DNA from: Latrodectus hesperus
Lineage: Eukaryota; Arthropoda; Arachnida; Araneae; Theridiidae
DNA length: 64,000 nt
NCBI GenBank assembly: GCA_037975125.1
Contig: CM075855.1
Location: forward strand, 85,855,215-85,919,214
Reading direction: 5' to 3'
In this document: positions 14,117 through 25,864 of the stretch, piece by piece
How positions within the stretch are numbered: position 1 is the stretch's first letter
How the letters are laid out: the number at the start of each line of letters is the position of its first letter
The notes under the pieces: model-generated
Told to the model about the DNA's origin: nothing
Database searches by the model: none
The model's input: the letters and a program-made list of their open reading frames with translations, nothing else
Program-made: the position numbers and the translations under genes

Positions 14117-14984
14117 TTAGATAATGATAAATCTTCAAACAAACAAAACATGGCTTTCCCGAAATGCCCTAACTTACGAACGACTAAATTTTTGACATAT
14201 TCGGCAAAAAAAAAAGTTATGCAGAGATAACAGATCATTAGAATCTCTCGTGCAATTCCTGTTATTAATGAACAAATTTATCCAGGAAAAATCTACAATC
14301 CAAAACTCAACTCCTCCTCATCAATGGTGTGGGTGAGGATTATTAAAATATTTAGTAAAAATCAAAGCGTCAAAAGTTCATTTGTAACTTTACAAAAAGC
14401 TTCAATGAGAAAAACAAAACCATTTCAAGACTTTCAAAGAGACAAGAATAAAAAAGAACACTGTTAGAGAATTGTAAGGATTCGAAAAAGCTTTCAGTGA
14501 TTGTGACTAACTGAAAATGAGCCAGTTTTTCAAGGAACATTATGGTTCAGAACCATCAGCCCTAGTATTCCATCGTGCAGCATGGCGATCGAATCAAGTT
14601 TATAAAAAAGAAGAGCAAGGTGCATTGCACCCTAGATATCATGCGACGCCTCATTATTATTTTACACTTCACAAATCCGCCTTAGTGTGCTTAGAAATAC
14701 TCAAATGAAATCTCCGAGAACGCCGTGGTCAATAGATTCTTTCCCAGAATAAACCTGCCTCACAGAGTGGCATCTTCAAGAGAACGTGGGTTTGACCACA
14801 CTCAGCAATACGGCTTCCAAATTTTCATTCATGCAACTTAGTTATCCTCTACAGCGTCGTTTAGCAGTTTATAAGAAATGGAAGGAGCCAATCTTCAAGA
14901 GATGATGAATTCGTGTGCCAGTGGTATAAACTGAGGCTGCTACACAAAGTGGAAGCATTTTATTACCCACAGCGTGCTTCGTGA
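14117..14984. other. Unassigned sequence, possibly old repeats
   Basis: The composition is less AT-biased than the flanks between about 14510 and 14980. No known domain is readable; the open frame 14517-14708 has no motif. Confidence 0.35.
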
Positions 14985-15050
14985 GGGGCGATTACTCCAC
15001 ACCCATTAACCCTAAAGTACAGTCTGGTGCTCGTATGCACGTTCAAAAGT
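14985..15050 (+). repeat. Family D repeat, 3' end fragment
   Basis: The piece ggggcgattactccacaccc followed by ttaaccctaaagtacagtc corresponds to the last part of family D copies at 44567-44800 and, reversed, 49190-49440. Confidence 0.5.
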
Positions 15051-15115
15051 GAACGAGTTCAAATCCGGGATTTTTCGCTTAGAAGAGCAGAGTTCTACCA
15101 CTAGGCCACAGAGTA
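15040..15115 (-). repeat. tRNA-like SINE head, degenerate
   Basis: The minus strand reads GTGGCCTAGTGGTAGAACTC (box A-like) and about 30 nt later CCGGATTTGAACTC, a weakened box B. No acceptor-stem pairing is visible, so it is not a functional tRNA gene. Confidence 0.5.
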
Positions 15116-16865
15116 TTTTAAGTCATTTATTAATTTAATTTTAAGTGTTTTAAGTCAGATTTCCGCTGAGTGACGATTCCAGAACTGTTTGGTTGCTCTG
15201 GTAGATGCCACGAAAGTGAACACCCATTAGCAGGCGTTCTGGATTAGTTTGATTACTACTCGTCTGCATAGTCGAATGGTACACTATATAATCAGCATTT
15301 TTTTCCCACGCATATCTTAAGTAAAATTTCAAATATTTGGCAATATATTAGCATATTCCTTTTAATATTGTTCCCAATTTGAAATACAGATGGCGCACTC
15401 AGTAACTCATTTTTAAATGGATGATATGAGATAGTTTATTGTGTTTTATACAGTAAATGATGTAAGAAACTGACAATAAAAAACACAAATGCGCTATTTT
15501 CAAACTGGAACGCAAATTTACTTTATCTAGAATTAAAAACTAAAATAATTTCAAAACAAATTGGACAAACATCAATTTTTTAAGGCGAAATAATTCAGTA
15601 AAAAATGATCAGACCTTCCATTTTGCGAAATGTTGATCACCTTTATAGCCAAAGTAAAGAATTACGCCAAGTTCTGGCATGCCAATGCTAAGCTTTATGT
15701 ACTATTGTTATTTAATTCATTTGATATTAATGTTGTTCGAATTTCTGCAGCACACATTAATGTATGGCAATAAAAAAGTTAATAAAGTTATAAAGAGTAT
15801 TAATGATAAAACAGATAATTTTTCTTTTTCACAAAGAGTCTTTCACCCAGTAAAATTAATCCTAACAGAGAATTATGTGTAAGTTATTATACAAGTACAC
15901 ACAATTTTATAATTCTGTTTAAATATTTTTATTAATTTTTTCATCCAATTAAGGAAAAGGGTTTCCTTTTTTAACAGTCATAAAATAACTTTCTTAATGA
16001 TGCAGTACAATTTAGCCTCATTTCAAATTCCGTAACAAAATACTTAATATTTATTATCCATCCTTTAAACGTACTCAATTTTTAAAAAATCTTTCAATAA
16101 AATTAAATAAAAAAATAATTGCGAAACTTTTCCTTGCACCCCTTTGCTTCAATGCTGCAGTATTCAAGTGAAAGGTACACAGAGTGGTACATAGAGCGCT
16201 ATTGAAAATGGCACCGCGAGCTAAATTTGGCAAGCCAGCCACAAGTTACCGATGCCTGAACTGAACTGCCTCAGTTGGTGTACATATTGTGTGCTAAAGA
16301 TTTCAGATTTGCTCTGGAATGAGAGGGTTTTCAATTGTGGTTTAATATTGTTCTGGAATTTATTTGTTCTCTTAACACGTGGCAGTAGTTAATTCGATGA
16401 AAGTCTATACTACAAAATTTATACCAAACCACTCAGTCCAAATTCGGAATCGAGCCTGTAAACTCTTCAAATAAAGGAAGGAACGTAGACTATTCTCAGC
16501 TGCAATTAGACAAACCTTTTCAGAAAAAATTAAACGTCCAGACAATGAGGACGAGAATGTCATCAAACACTTCGAATCAACACGTGGTTGAATCGTGGGA
16601 TGCATTTCCATCCCAATTTCGGAAGAAATATTATACAAAACTACATGTCAAGATGCTCTGATGGTTGCTGGGTATCGAGATGAAGCACTCAATTCCCGTT
16701 GAAATAATTCCTATTTCTCCCATCAGTGAACGCCTATTTTCCTCTAGCCAATAACGTTCATGAGCTGTTGAAGGCTATACAGGCCAGTATTATCCTATTG
16801 AAGACATTTATGCTATGGATATCCGGATAATATTTGGTGCACATCTAGCCTCGAAGTTTTAATTA
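15116..16865. other. Mostly unique AT-rich sequence
   Basis: The region 16140-16860 is a little less AT-rich. It includes open frames on both strands at 16405-16638 with no recognised domain. Nothing firm can be named. Confidence 0.4.
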
Positions 16866-17036
16866 ATTTGGTTTATCCGTCGCTCCATCATTTCTGGAAC
16901 ATGAGAGTTAATTAGACCTTGTTTGACAGTGTAAAGTAGACTTCGAATTATTAACAATTTTCAAGTATGAGGTGGGATTCGAGGCTAAGAGTTGTTGAAC
17001 CGAAGAAAACTAACCATTTCAATGGCATCTCAGCTC
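16866..17036 (-). repeat. SINE A, diverged near full-length copy
   Basis: The order of landmarks on the plus strand is tail (tttatccgtcgctccatcat), body (gttaattagaccttg), then box B complement (gtgggattcgaggctaag) and gttgttgaaccgaag, finishing at cagctc. It is the leftmost copy of the family in the window; none was seen in 1-16865. Confidence 0.75.
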
Positions 17037-17385
17037 AAAGATCGCCTATACTGAGGAAAAAGTTATCACGTGATGATTGTTCAGTTTTTTGTCCCTTTCA
17101 GGTCACTTCTTGCGCAGGGAGTACAATAGGACCAGGGCTTGCTTGTAAACATTCAAGCGTACGCACACACAGGCCAGAACCAGAAGCTCCATCATTGTTT
17201 CGTGGAGCGCAGTTGACGGCTGTAAAAGCTTGTTGCAGTCCAAAGCTGGATGCTGTGAAGCTTGTGTAGATGCTCAAGGCTACCATTTTTCTCAATCATT
17301 AAACTTTTAGATTCAAGCATTATTTTTATTTCCTCAAATGTGGCGCGTCCTCACAGGTTAGAAAAACATAAATTTTTATCTCAAT
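17037..17385. other. Unassigned unique sequence before the satellite
   Basis: An open frame of 100 codons spans 16967-17269 but begins inside SINE A, and its complement is open too. I see no conserved motif and treat it as accidental. Confidence 0.4.
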
Positions 17386-19105
17386 AAATTCAGAAACACA
17401 AGAATCACTTGTTCATAGGCTTCTGAATGAAATGAATATAATATTTATTTTAGTATTATACTATACAAAAATGTAAATCAGAAATATAAGTATTTCTTGT
17501 GTTTCTGAATTTAGGAAGTAAAAAATTATACCCTTTTTATGTTCATAAATTCAGTAACACAAGTATTACTTGTTTTTGTGTTTCTGAATAAAATGAATAG
17601 GACACTACTGATTTTAGCATTATACAATACTAAAATGTAAATCAGAAATACAAGTATTTCTTGTGTTTCTGAATTTAGGAAGTAAAAAATTATACCTTTT
17701 TTATCTTCATAAATTCAGTAACACAAGAATTACTTGTGTTTGTGTTTCTGAATAAAATGAATAGGAGACTACTGATTTTAGCATTATACTATACTAAAAT
17801 GTAAATCAGAAATATCAAGTATTTCTTGTGTTTCTGAATTTAGGAAGTAAAAAATTATACCTTTTTTATCTTCATAAATTCAGTAACACAAGAATCACTT
17901 GTTTTTGTGTTTCTGAATAAAATGAATAGGACACTACTGATTTTAGCATTATACAATACTAAAATGTAAATCAGAAATACAAGTATTTCTTGTGTTTCTG
18001 AATTTAGGAAGTAAAAAATTATACCTTTTTTATCTTCATAAATTCAGTAACACAAGAATTACTTGTGTTTGTGTTTCTGAATAAAATGAATAGGAGACTA
18101 CTGATTTTAGCATTATACTATACTAAAATGTAAATCAGAAATACAAGTATTTCTTGTGTTTCTGAATTTAGGAAGTAAAAAATTATACCTTTTTTATCTT
18201 CATAAATTCAGTAACACAAGAATCACTTGTTTTTGTGTTTCTGAATAAAATGAATAGGACACTACTGATTTTAGCATTATACAATACTAAAATGTAAATC
18301 AGAAATACAAGTATTTCTTGTGTTTCTGAATTTAGGAAGTAAAAAATTATACCTTTTTTATCTTCATAAATTCAGTAACACAAGAATTACTTGTGTTTGT
18401 GTTTCTGAATAAAATGAATAGGAGACTACTGATTTTAGCATTATACTATACTAAAATGTAAATCAGAAATACAAGTATTTCTTGTGTTTCTGAATTTAGG
18501 AAGTAAAAAATTATACCTTTTTTATCTTCATAAATTCAGTAACACAAGTATTACTTGTTTTTGTGTTTCTGAATAAAATGAATAGGACACTACTGATTTT
18601 AGCATTATACTATACTAAAATGTAAATCAGAAATACAAGTATTTCTTGTGTTTCTGAATTTAGGAAGTTAAAAATTATACCTTTTTTATCTTCATAAATT
18701 CAGTAACACAAGAATTACTTGTTTTTGTGTTTCTGAATAAAATGAATAGGACACTACTGATTTTAGCATTATACTATACTAAAATGTAAATCAGAAATAT
18801 ACAAGTATTTCTTGTGTTTCTGATTTTAGGAAGTTAAAAATTATACCTTTTTTATCTTCATAAATTCAGTAACACAAGAATTACTTGTTTTTGTGTTTCT
18901 GAATAAAATGAATAGGACACTACTGATTTTAGCATTATACTATACTAAAATGTAAATCAGAAATACAAGTTTTTCTTGTGTTTCTGATTTTAGGAAGTTA
19001 AAAATTATACCTTTTTTATCTTCATAAATTCAGTAACACAAGAATTACATCTTGTGCTTCTAATTAAATGAGGGTAATTCTCATTTTAGTATAGTATTAG
19101 CGTTT
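17386..19105. repeat. Tandem satellite, 164-bp monomers with long inverted arms
   Basis: The landmark tcagtaacacaag recurs at 17551, 17715, 17880, 18044, 18208, 18372, 18536, 18700, 18866 and 19030; a variant starts at 17390. Steps are 164-166 bp, except 161 for the first. Each unit has about 130 bp bounded by inverted arms. The left arm begins aaattcagtaacacaag and the right arm ends cttgtgtttctgaattt; they match over roughly 26 bp with about three mismatches. A spacer of about 34 bp follows (aggaagtaaaaaattatacc onward). A central dyad (attttagc ... ctaaaat) makes the unit nearly palindromic. The edge units, especially the last, are the most diverged. A tandemly amplified MITE is one explanation. 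Confidence 0.95.
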
Positions 19106-19310
19106 GTAATATTGAGTTTATCCGAATGAAACTTACTAACTATTACCTCAACCTATTTTTGTTCTTTTTAGCACCATGTGCTTCACTTTTGGAAGCCAGT
19201 GCAAATCCCATTTCAAAAGTACTTATTTATTTGGGCTGCAAAAAATGCTGACGAGAGAAATCCAATACAAAATATAAATCTTCATTCGCAACCGATGCCT
19301 CTTCGATATG
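19106..19310. other. Unassigned unique flank of the satellite
   Basis: No repeat or coding motif was recognised. Confidence 0.4.
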
Positions 19311-19700
19311 AAACTCTCCGCCAGAAATAGTTTCCGAAGGGTGGTCCAATCAACAATTATTTAGAAAGTTGCAGGTGGAAAAGCAATTTTCCCTTCGCCA
19401 GGGGGGTGGAGAGATGCGATTACACACTTGAAAGACCACGAGGGTTGTCGAGCATTCAAGTGTGCTCCAAGTTTTCTTTTCAATCCCTCAAGAATGAAAA
19501 CTCTTCCAGCCAGAGGAGAGGAGGAAGTCTCCGAGAAGGGGAAAAAAAACGCACAGCAATAATAAAATCCCTCCTCAGTTCGCGTACAGATGCTTTTCGA
19601 CAGTAGAAATCCCTTTAAAAGTACCTACACAGGGATATCTAAGGGGCGTCGGGGTTCTGGAGGATGGGATCCAGTAAGGGAATTTTGAAGGGAAACCAAC
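19311..19700. other. GC-richer unique island with a 10-bp hairpin
   Basis: The segment is clearly less AT-rich than its neighbours. It contains purine-rich tracts and an inverted repeat, cacacttgaa (19423-19432) against ttcaagtgtg (19455-19464). The open frame 19406-19606 shows no known motif. It could be a regulatory element or an old exon. Confidence 0.35.
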
Positions 19701-20840
19701 AATCTTCTCGAATGAATTATTTCTAAATAAAGTATTTCTGATTAGGTTCGAAATAAATTTCTGAAGTTCGCGTCGAACTCCCCATTTCCTTTTCGTTGCT
19801 TTTACTCTTTACCTCAACTTTGTTATCAAAGTTTACAGTTATTTTGAAAGCGATTCTTTGATGTGTAATTTGTAGCAACCATTCCCTCTTCTGAAATTTA
19901 CCAGCAAGAATGAATGAATGAAAAGGAATTGGAAAGCTTAGTAGTGGAAATTTGTTTTATTATTATGGAAAAGTACAATAAAAATATTTTAGCACGTAAA
20001 AGGCTCACCCAATTCTTTCCCTCTCATTTTAATCCGGATAAATTTTTTATTTTACAAGATCGATCATTTTGTCACAAAAAATGGGCCAAATATTGGAATT
20101 TTTATCACTTTTTCAGAATTTAAGGGTGTAAAAAGCTGCGGTTAATTTATATCTCCATTGTGAAAGAAATAGCTAAGCACTTTATTCGTAGCACAAACTA
20201 TATATTCTAATTTTTTAATCATTAATTTAAAATTTTTATAAGCTTAAAATTGAAAAATATAAAATGTGAGCTTAAATATAGAAATAAAAAATGTAAATGA
20301 AAGCGGTATCACTAATTTGATATATTTTTGTGAAAATGATCCACGGAATAATAACGTGGGCACCAGTGTTTCACCAAATATACAAATTTAATATTATGAG
20401 AATACAAATTATTACATTGAAAAAAATGTTGCATAACATAGTTCATCTAATCATTCAATTTTATATTTTAATAATATATTAATAATATATAATATATTTA
20501 ATTATATTTTAATCGAATCATTAAATAAAATTGTATACGTAAAAAAATTGTCATTTCCAAACTAACAAACACAAATTTTGCTTTGGGTTTTATCAGCATT
20601 TTACAATCACTTTCTGTACACAAAGAATAATTCGACCGGTGCATTCAATTTTAAATAGATTCCATACCAATAAAAAATTCGCCTAAAGTGAGAATTCAAC
20701 CAACGAACGCCTGAAATGAAGACCAAAAAACTAATCTCTCAACAGCCAGATAGGCATCACAATCTAGAATTTCGCATTAAAATATAGACTCGTTTTCAGA
20801 TAAATATGTAAAATTTAAATTATAAAAAGACATGATGATT
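19701..20840. other. AT-rich sequence with no recognised feature
   Basis: Homopolymer-rich and increasingly AT-biased toward 20500. Nothing could be named. Confidence 0.45.
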
Positions 20841-21092
20841 GAAGAGGTTGCACCAGGAAGCATACCTATACCTAACCCTGAATTGGGCTCCACCAGTTTG
20901 ACAGAGGCAGCCGGGTGGAGTCTTCAGGATTTTGAAGCAGTGAAAAAGCGAAAGACCTCCAATGATATCATTCCACTTGGAGGACAATGCGACCCGACCC
21001 AGTTTTAACGTGCCCCAACCGACATTAGTGAGCACGACGGATGATTCGAATTCACTACCTTCCGATGCCCTAACCAACCAGGCCAGCGCGGC
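20841..21092 (-). repeat. SINE B, near full-length
   Basis: On the minus strand the tRNA-like head (GGCCTGGTTGGTTAGGGCAT, then a weak box B GAATTCGAATCATC) leads into the body shared with 34757 and 48896. That body includes a lysed GTCGCATTGTCCTCCAAGTG block, then GACTCCACCCGGCTGCC. It ends near 20841 next to a tail-like stretch. Confidence 0.75.
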
Positions 21093-21109
21093 TTTTGATT
21101 GAAGAGGTA

Positions 21110-21205
21110 GTTATTTTTATAAATAGTTGGGGGTATTCATGTGTCACTAAGGAAGAAACCCGGAAACTCCCGAGTAATATACCCGACAGACGTACCTGTA
21201 TAAGG
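21110..21205 (-). repeat. SINE D fragment, tail half
   Basis: The reverse complement gives a cysteine-rich-looking but non-coding stretch ending ACTCGGGAGTTTCCGGG, which parallels gcttgggagttttcccc in the better copy at 23026. Confidence 0.45.
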
Positions 21206-21505
21206 AAAAAATGTGAGACATACATCTCTATTTGTCTAGGTGAAGATGAGCATGTTTAAATGCAGTGGAATTAAACGAACTAGTAAGGTATTTTTTTCCA
21301 TTGTCAACCTTTGCGTTTTTTTTTTTCGTCGCAATTATAACGCTGTTGTCACTTCAAAAAACTGTATATATGGCACAAAAGTGGCGTATAACAAGAGGAA
21401 AGACTGGAAACAAAAAAATCCAAAAGCAACAAAAGTTCAAATTGGTAACACCAAAGGGAACACCGGAAAAATATAATCATAACAAATGACGGCAGATTTG
21501 CCCCC
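21206..21505. other. Unassigned sequence
   Basis: Two overlapping open frames at 21240-21489 are lysine-rich and have no motif. I consider them chance. Confidence 0.4.
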
Positions 21506-21778
21506 CACCCTGACTAGCGGTCTGAGTGCCTGATTGCGGATAGGGAGGTTGTGGGTTCCAATCCCGGTCGGACATCGATGTACTTTCTCCCTCTATCCTG
21601 TCTTTGTCCTTTCCTTGTATGAATGGGTTATGTATGGTTGCCTACACTATAAACGGGTTCCTATGGCCTGTGTGTACTGAGGAAGTCGGACTCCACACCA
21701 AAATAAAGCTCAGTTGGAAAAGTGGAGCAGCGCACCCCATAATGCCAGTCTAGCTGGCACAAGACAACAAGAAGTGAC
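21506..21778 (+). repeat. SINE E, full-length-looking tRNA-derived copy
   Basis: The head reads gactagcggtctgagtgcc (box A-like) and gtgggttccaatcccgg (box B with one change). The body follows (cctgtctttgtcctttccttg ... ggcctgtgtgtactgagg), and the end is ggcacaagacaacaagaag, an AAC-like tail. A related head and body start occurs reversed near 56830-56965. Confidence 0.7.
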
Positions 21779-23025
21779 GGGAGATTTGGCGAGAAGTCTC
21801 TTGGGGAGATACATCCTACTTATACCGAATTAGATAGATGTATGAAGAAAAATCTTTCTAAAATGAATCTAACAAGACATCATATTCTTATAAATAGCAT
21901 TCATTTAAAACATTTAAAAGGATAAAACTAGACAAAATACATCAAACAACAATAATGACCAACACGCCCGTCTATCCACCCCAAATATTTACTCACTAGC
22001 ATATTTTACATAATGAGATTTAAAATAATTAGGTGTAAATCTAGGTTTACTATTATTAAAAATGCATATGCAAACCCTTCCTTACACCAATGCAATCGGA
22101 ATTACTCAATTGCCAAAGCTGTTTTTCAGACTCTCAAAACACCTCAAAATACAGAAAACTCTCAAAACACAGAAACACCAATCTTGAAGTAAATTGTTTT
22201 AACTCTTAACACAAGCAATCATATTCCTTGGTATAAATAGTTAAGAAATTACGTTTCCACACATCGTTACAGATTTCACCTATCCATTGCAAAAATTATT
22301 TATCGCAGTTATAATTCTATTAAATAATTATTGGGATTGTAAATAAAAAAAATTATGAATTAAAAACTTTTCAATTTACAGAATTTTACTGTAAAACCAA
22401 ACATAAAAATAATTTAAAACACATGTTACACACGCAATGGTTATAACATTCTACTTTAATATATAAAATTTTCCCCTGTTTTATTACAAAAGCATTTAAA
22501 TCATGTAAGCGGCAAAATAATGAAACTTTATACCTGTCTGCCGATTTGCTTTCAACATTCATCAGGCAGAAATTTCCGAGAGCTAATTGAATTTGTAGTT
22601 TGGAGCAATCATCATCGCTTTCGTTCAATAATTTATTTACATTATTTGAGCAGGTGTTCAGACTAATAAAACCTTTCTTTACTTTATCAAAATGGGATCC
22701 ATATTTTCAAATCTGTTTTCTGATTAAGTTAATTAATTATTGCACAATATCCGATCGACATCTCAATACAATCGGGAAATATATCCACAGGGGTAAACAC
22801 AAAGATGAGATTCAAGATTTACCAATCCAATTTATTACGAAAGTGGAGTTACAACACTGAAATAATGACTGAAAACAAGTTTCGAAACTTCTTTTTTCTG
22901 ATGCTGCTGCAAAATGAATTTGCAACCCACAGGCGCTAATTGTGTAACAGTATATCAGTATAGTATTCTTCTCTTTTCAACAAACTAGACAAAAATTACT
23001 TTTAAAAATTCTTTCAAAGGTTTTA
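21779..23025. other. AT-rich sequence with no recognised feature
   Basis: Opposed open frames at 22386-22628 and 22600-22860 show no motif. No repeats were recognised. Confidence 0.45.
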
Positions 23026-23251
23026 AAATGGCCTAGTGGTGGGACATAGCTCTCTGGAGCATGAGGTCTTCGGCTCGATCCCCTCCTCTGTTGTACAACG
23101 GGAGAAGGATGTTGCGCTTGTGCAAAGTACGCCTGTCAGGGTGGGTGCTTGGGAGTTTTCCCCTTTGCGACACGTGAATACGGCCCACTATTGACCAAAA
23201 GTCCTTCAAGAAAATAGTTTATACCTGATGGCAAATAAAATATTCTACAGC
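23026..23251 (+). repeat. SINE D, tRNA-derived copy
   Basis: Begins atggcctagtggtgggac (box A-like), then cttcggctcgatcccctc (box B-like). The body contains cagggtgggtgcttgggag and tttgcgacacgtgaatacgg. Reversed relatives lie at 48240-48345 and 57045-57115. Confidence 0.7.
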
Positions 23252-23329
23252 GGCCTTCGACCATTACGCTTTCCAATAACCGATTTCAAAAGTTTCCTGG
23301 TAAGTATTTCTTACTCTGCAATATCCAAA

Positions 23330-23700
23330 CAAATGGTCGTGGTAGACTAAGGGCATCGGCCTTCCGCCTGGAAGAGCGGGGTTCGATTCCCAGTGCCACC
23401 AAAGATCTACCGAGTACATGCGATATAAGTGCTCTTTAAATCTGTAGAATTGAAAGCCCTGAGGTCGGTTGTTGAGCAGTTAGAATGGGTTCAATGGTGT
23501 GGAGAAAATTTCCTCCCCCTTCAGATCAATGTCAAAATGGAGGAAGTGGATCCTCTGGTGGTGCCATCTATCGGAGGAGTCTTAGAGCAAAGACGTATTT
23601 TCACCCTCGTGGTGCTCTAATTAAGCGAAAGGCGCACCCTTCTGACTTATTTTCGCATAGCATTCGGCTAGTGAGCTTGGCTTGACAAAATGAAGAGTGC
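23330..23700 (+). repeat. SINE C, near full-length tRNA-derived copy
   Basis: The head has tggtagactaagggcatcgg and a strong box B (gcggggttcgattcccag). The body matches the reverse complement of 48346-48900 over its whole length, including gtgctctttaaatctg, tggagaaaatttcctccc and ctggtggtgccatctatc. Open frames at 23429-23620 and 23485-23685 lie inside it and are not genes. The two copies together define the family without the nested insertion. Confidence 0.8.
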
Positions 23701-23844
23701 CCTCTTGGTTTTAATTTTCATCAACCAAACAAAACTTGAAATAATAAATTTAGAACTTACAATACATATTTCAGTATATAGCACATCGAAGGAAACAAAA
23801 TCCCCAGAAGTAATAGATAAAAATTAATTTCTTAGTAAGATAAG

Positions 23845-24712
23845 AAATTTAAATCGTCCTTGTCGATTTGAACTAACCATAAATTGGATGTTTTGCTATG
23901 TCTTTCTCATTTTGCTTTTTCTGCTGTTCTTGCCATTGCCATGTATTAATAGCTTGAATCAATGGTTTGTTTTTATATAAGGAAATTATTTTATCAACAA
24001 AATGAACTTTGCAATATTCTAAATTTCTATTCCAACGAGTTGAAGTCATCGAGTCGTTATTCGATATGGGTGTCATGTCTAAATCAATTCGACTATTGTT
24101 AAAGGCATTTGGTTCAAAGCGGTTCAAAACGACTTCAGGAATCATGGTTTTGGATTCTGGTAACAATGTTTTACGCACAAAATGTTCATCAAATCAAAAA
24201 TAAAGAGAGAGAGAGAGAGAGACGCTTTAACGGATTTCAAGAGAATGCGCAAAGACAAAAGGGAAGTGGAAGAACCGGAGAGCCAGGCCTGAAAACTTGA
24301 ATCGGTCAAATACACAAATTAGAAGAGATCACAATTCCAGGAGAATTCGGAGCGAATATTGCTAAAGATTTGAAAACTAATTATTTAGAACAAGTAATTG
24401 TCATGATTTTGAAAACTTTTACAAACGGAAAAATTATAATTAAAAAATACTATCTTTATTACATGAATGGATTTTTTTCACTGCCGACAATGACACTCAG
24501 ACATTGAATGCTGAACTTCGCCTTGTTTGCTGGCGCTCGAAGAATGCGTTTTGAAGGCAAGCAGCAATTTTGTCGACAAGTCGGATTGACGACGCCGTCT
24601 CAAACACGATATCGTCATTAATTCTGTGTGCCGTATATGAAACGTTATCTGATGTCATGGATATTTTAAATCAATGAGAATTGAATGTAGCCATGATCTC
24701 AACTGGAACGAA
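23845..24712 (-). pseudogene. Unrecognised coding-like repeat, copy 2 (long form)
   Basis: Related to 1105-1500. On the minus strand an ATG at 24658 opens a 53-codon frame (MTSDNVSY start, stop 24497-24499). In another frame the peptide around HSSSASKQGEV and MSE is conserved between the copies. After about 460 bp absent from copy 1, a frame on the same strand (24178 down to 23873) gives 101 residues containing FVDKIISLYKNKPLIQAI and ending QKKQNEKD and KHPIYG before the stop. Upstream in-frame methionine choice is uncertain. The extra block includes a (GA)n run and may be an intron, an insertion or the part lost from copy 1. I do not recognise the protein. A living gene, a pseudogene or a transposon remnant are all open. 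Confidence 0.5.
24203..24223. repeat. (GA)n microsatellite
   Basis: Short GA run inside the long form of the coding-like repeat. Confidence 0.85.
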
Positions 24713-24849
24713 AGAAAATTCGATTCATATATTCAGTAAATAGAATTGCGGCTTCCATTTCGAGGAGAGAATTTTTTACTTTATAGAAAGCAAAACAACA
24801 AACAGCTGCTATATTTGTACAAATTTTTAAGTACGAATGTGAATTTGTG

Positions 24850-25640
24850 AATTCAATTCATTAAAATTACACTGAAGTGAAAGGTCCAAATGCTATTTGC
24901 GTTTTTTTTTCCAGTTTTTCCCAACCGATATTAAATTTTGTAATAAATTATTAAAAATAACCTAAATTTAACAATTAATATATTCTTTAAAGGAATTGTG
25001 ACAATAAATTTCAGAAGAAATTTTTTGACATTACAAAAGTAAAGTAAAGAATGGATTCAATTAGCAACTCTGAACACTTTGAAGAAATTCATGAAAATGA
25101 ATCAATCTATGTACTTAATTCACTAAAATTATACAGATGTCAATGGCAATTTGCAATCTTGGTTTTAACACTTGACAACACATCAAAAATTAAAAGGTGC
25201 AGACTTTAAATATATCATCTAATAAGATAAGCTCATAAATTCTGTATATAGAAATTTTAAAATAAGTTTTTATTAGAAAATTTATGTATTGTAATCAAGA
25301 GAGTATAATATTTAAGGGGAGTTCATAAGTAAGGATTCCTAAGTAATTTATTTAATTCATTAGAAGTTATATCGATACCAACATCTGGCAGCAAGTTGCT
25401 TTACTTTAATTTTTATGAAAAAAATCAAAACTAAATAATTATTTTTTCAAAATGACCCGAAAATATCATTCTACATATTCAGAAAAAATAAATATCACAT
25501 AAATTTTCAGAAGAATATTTTAACATAACAAAATCGAAACAAATAGAATCCGTTAACAAGCTTTCGTATATTTGTCAGGAATTCATACATAAGAATGAAT
25601 TTATGCATTTAATTCATTAAAATAATACCTACTTCAGAAA
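24850..25640. repeat. Highly diverged tandem repeat, about 250-bp units
   Basis: The landmark ttcattaaaatta or a variant recurs near 24860, 25119, 25355 and 25612. A second landmark, aaatttcagaagaa, recurs at about 25008 and 25501, which is 493 bp or two units. The units are strongly diverged, so the boundaries are approximate. Confidence 0.5.
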
Positions 25641-25864
25641 TATTTGCTAATACATCAATAAAACATGGAAACACGGATTTTTTTTATCAAACAGCCATCC
25701 AACAAAAATAATGAAAATTAAAAACCAAATGATTAATCAATGGAAAATTGGGATTACTATTTTGGTAATCCTCAATCTAAGATCATCATTACCATTTCAA
25801 ATTAGAAAAATTGGGGAGTTACGCATCATCAAAATCAAAACAAATATCAATTTTAACGTATATA

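Noticed and set aside
16967..17269. 100-codon open frame as a gene
   Set aside because: It starts inside SINE A, its complement is also open, and no motif is visible.
17386..19105. CRISPR array
   Set aside because: The repeats are 164 bp and nearly identical throughout, with no variable spacers; the context is eukaryotic.
23429..23685. Two open frames as small genes
   Set aside because: They lie fully inside SINE C, whose other copy does not keep the frames.
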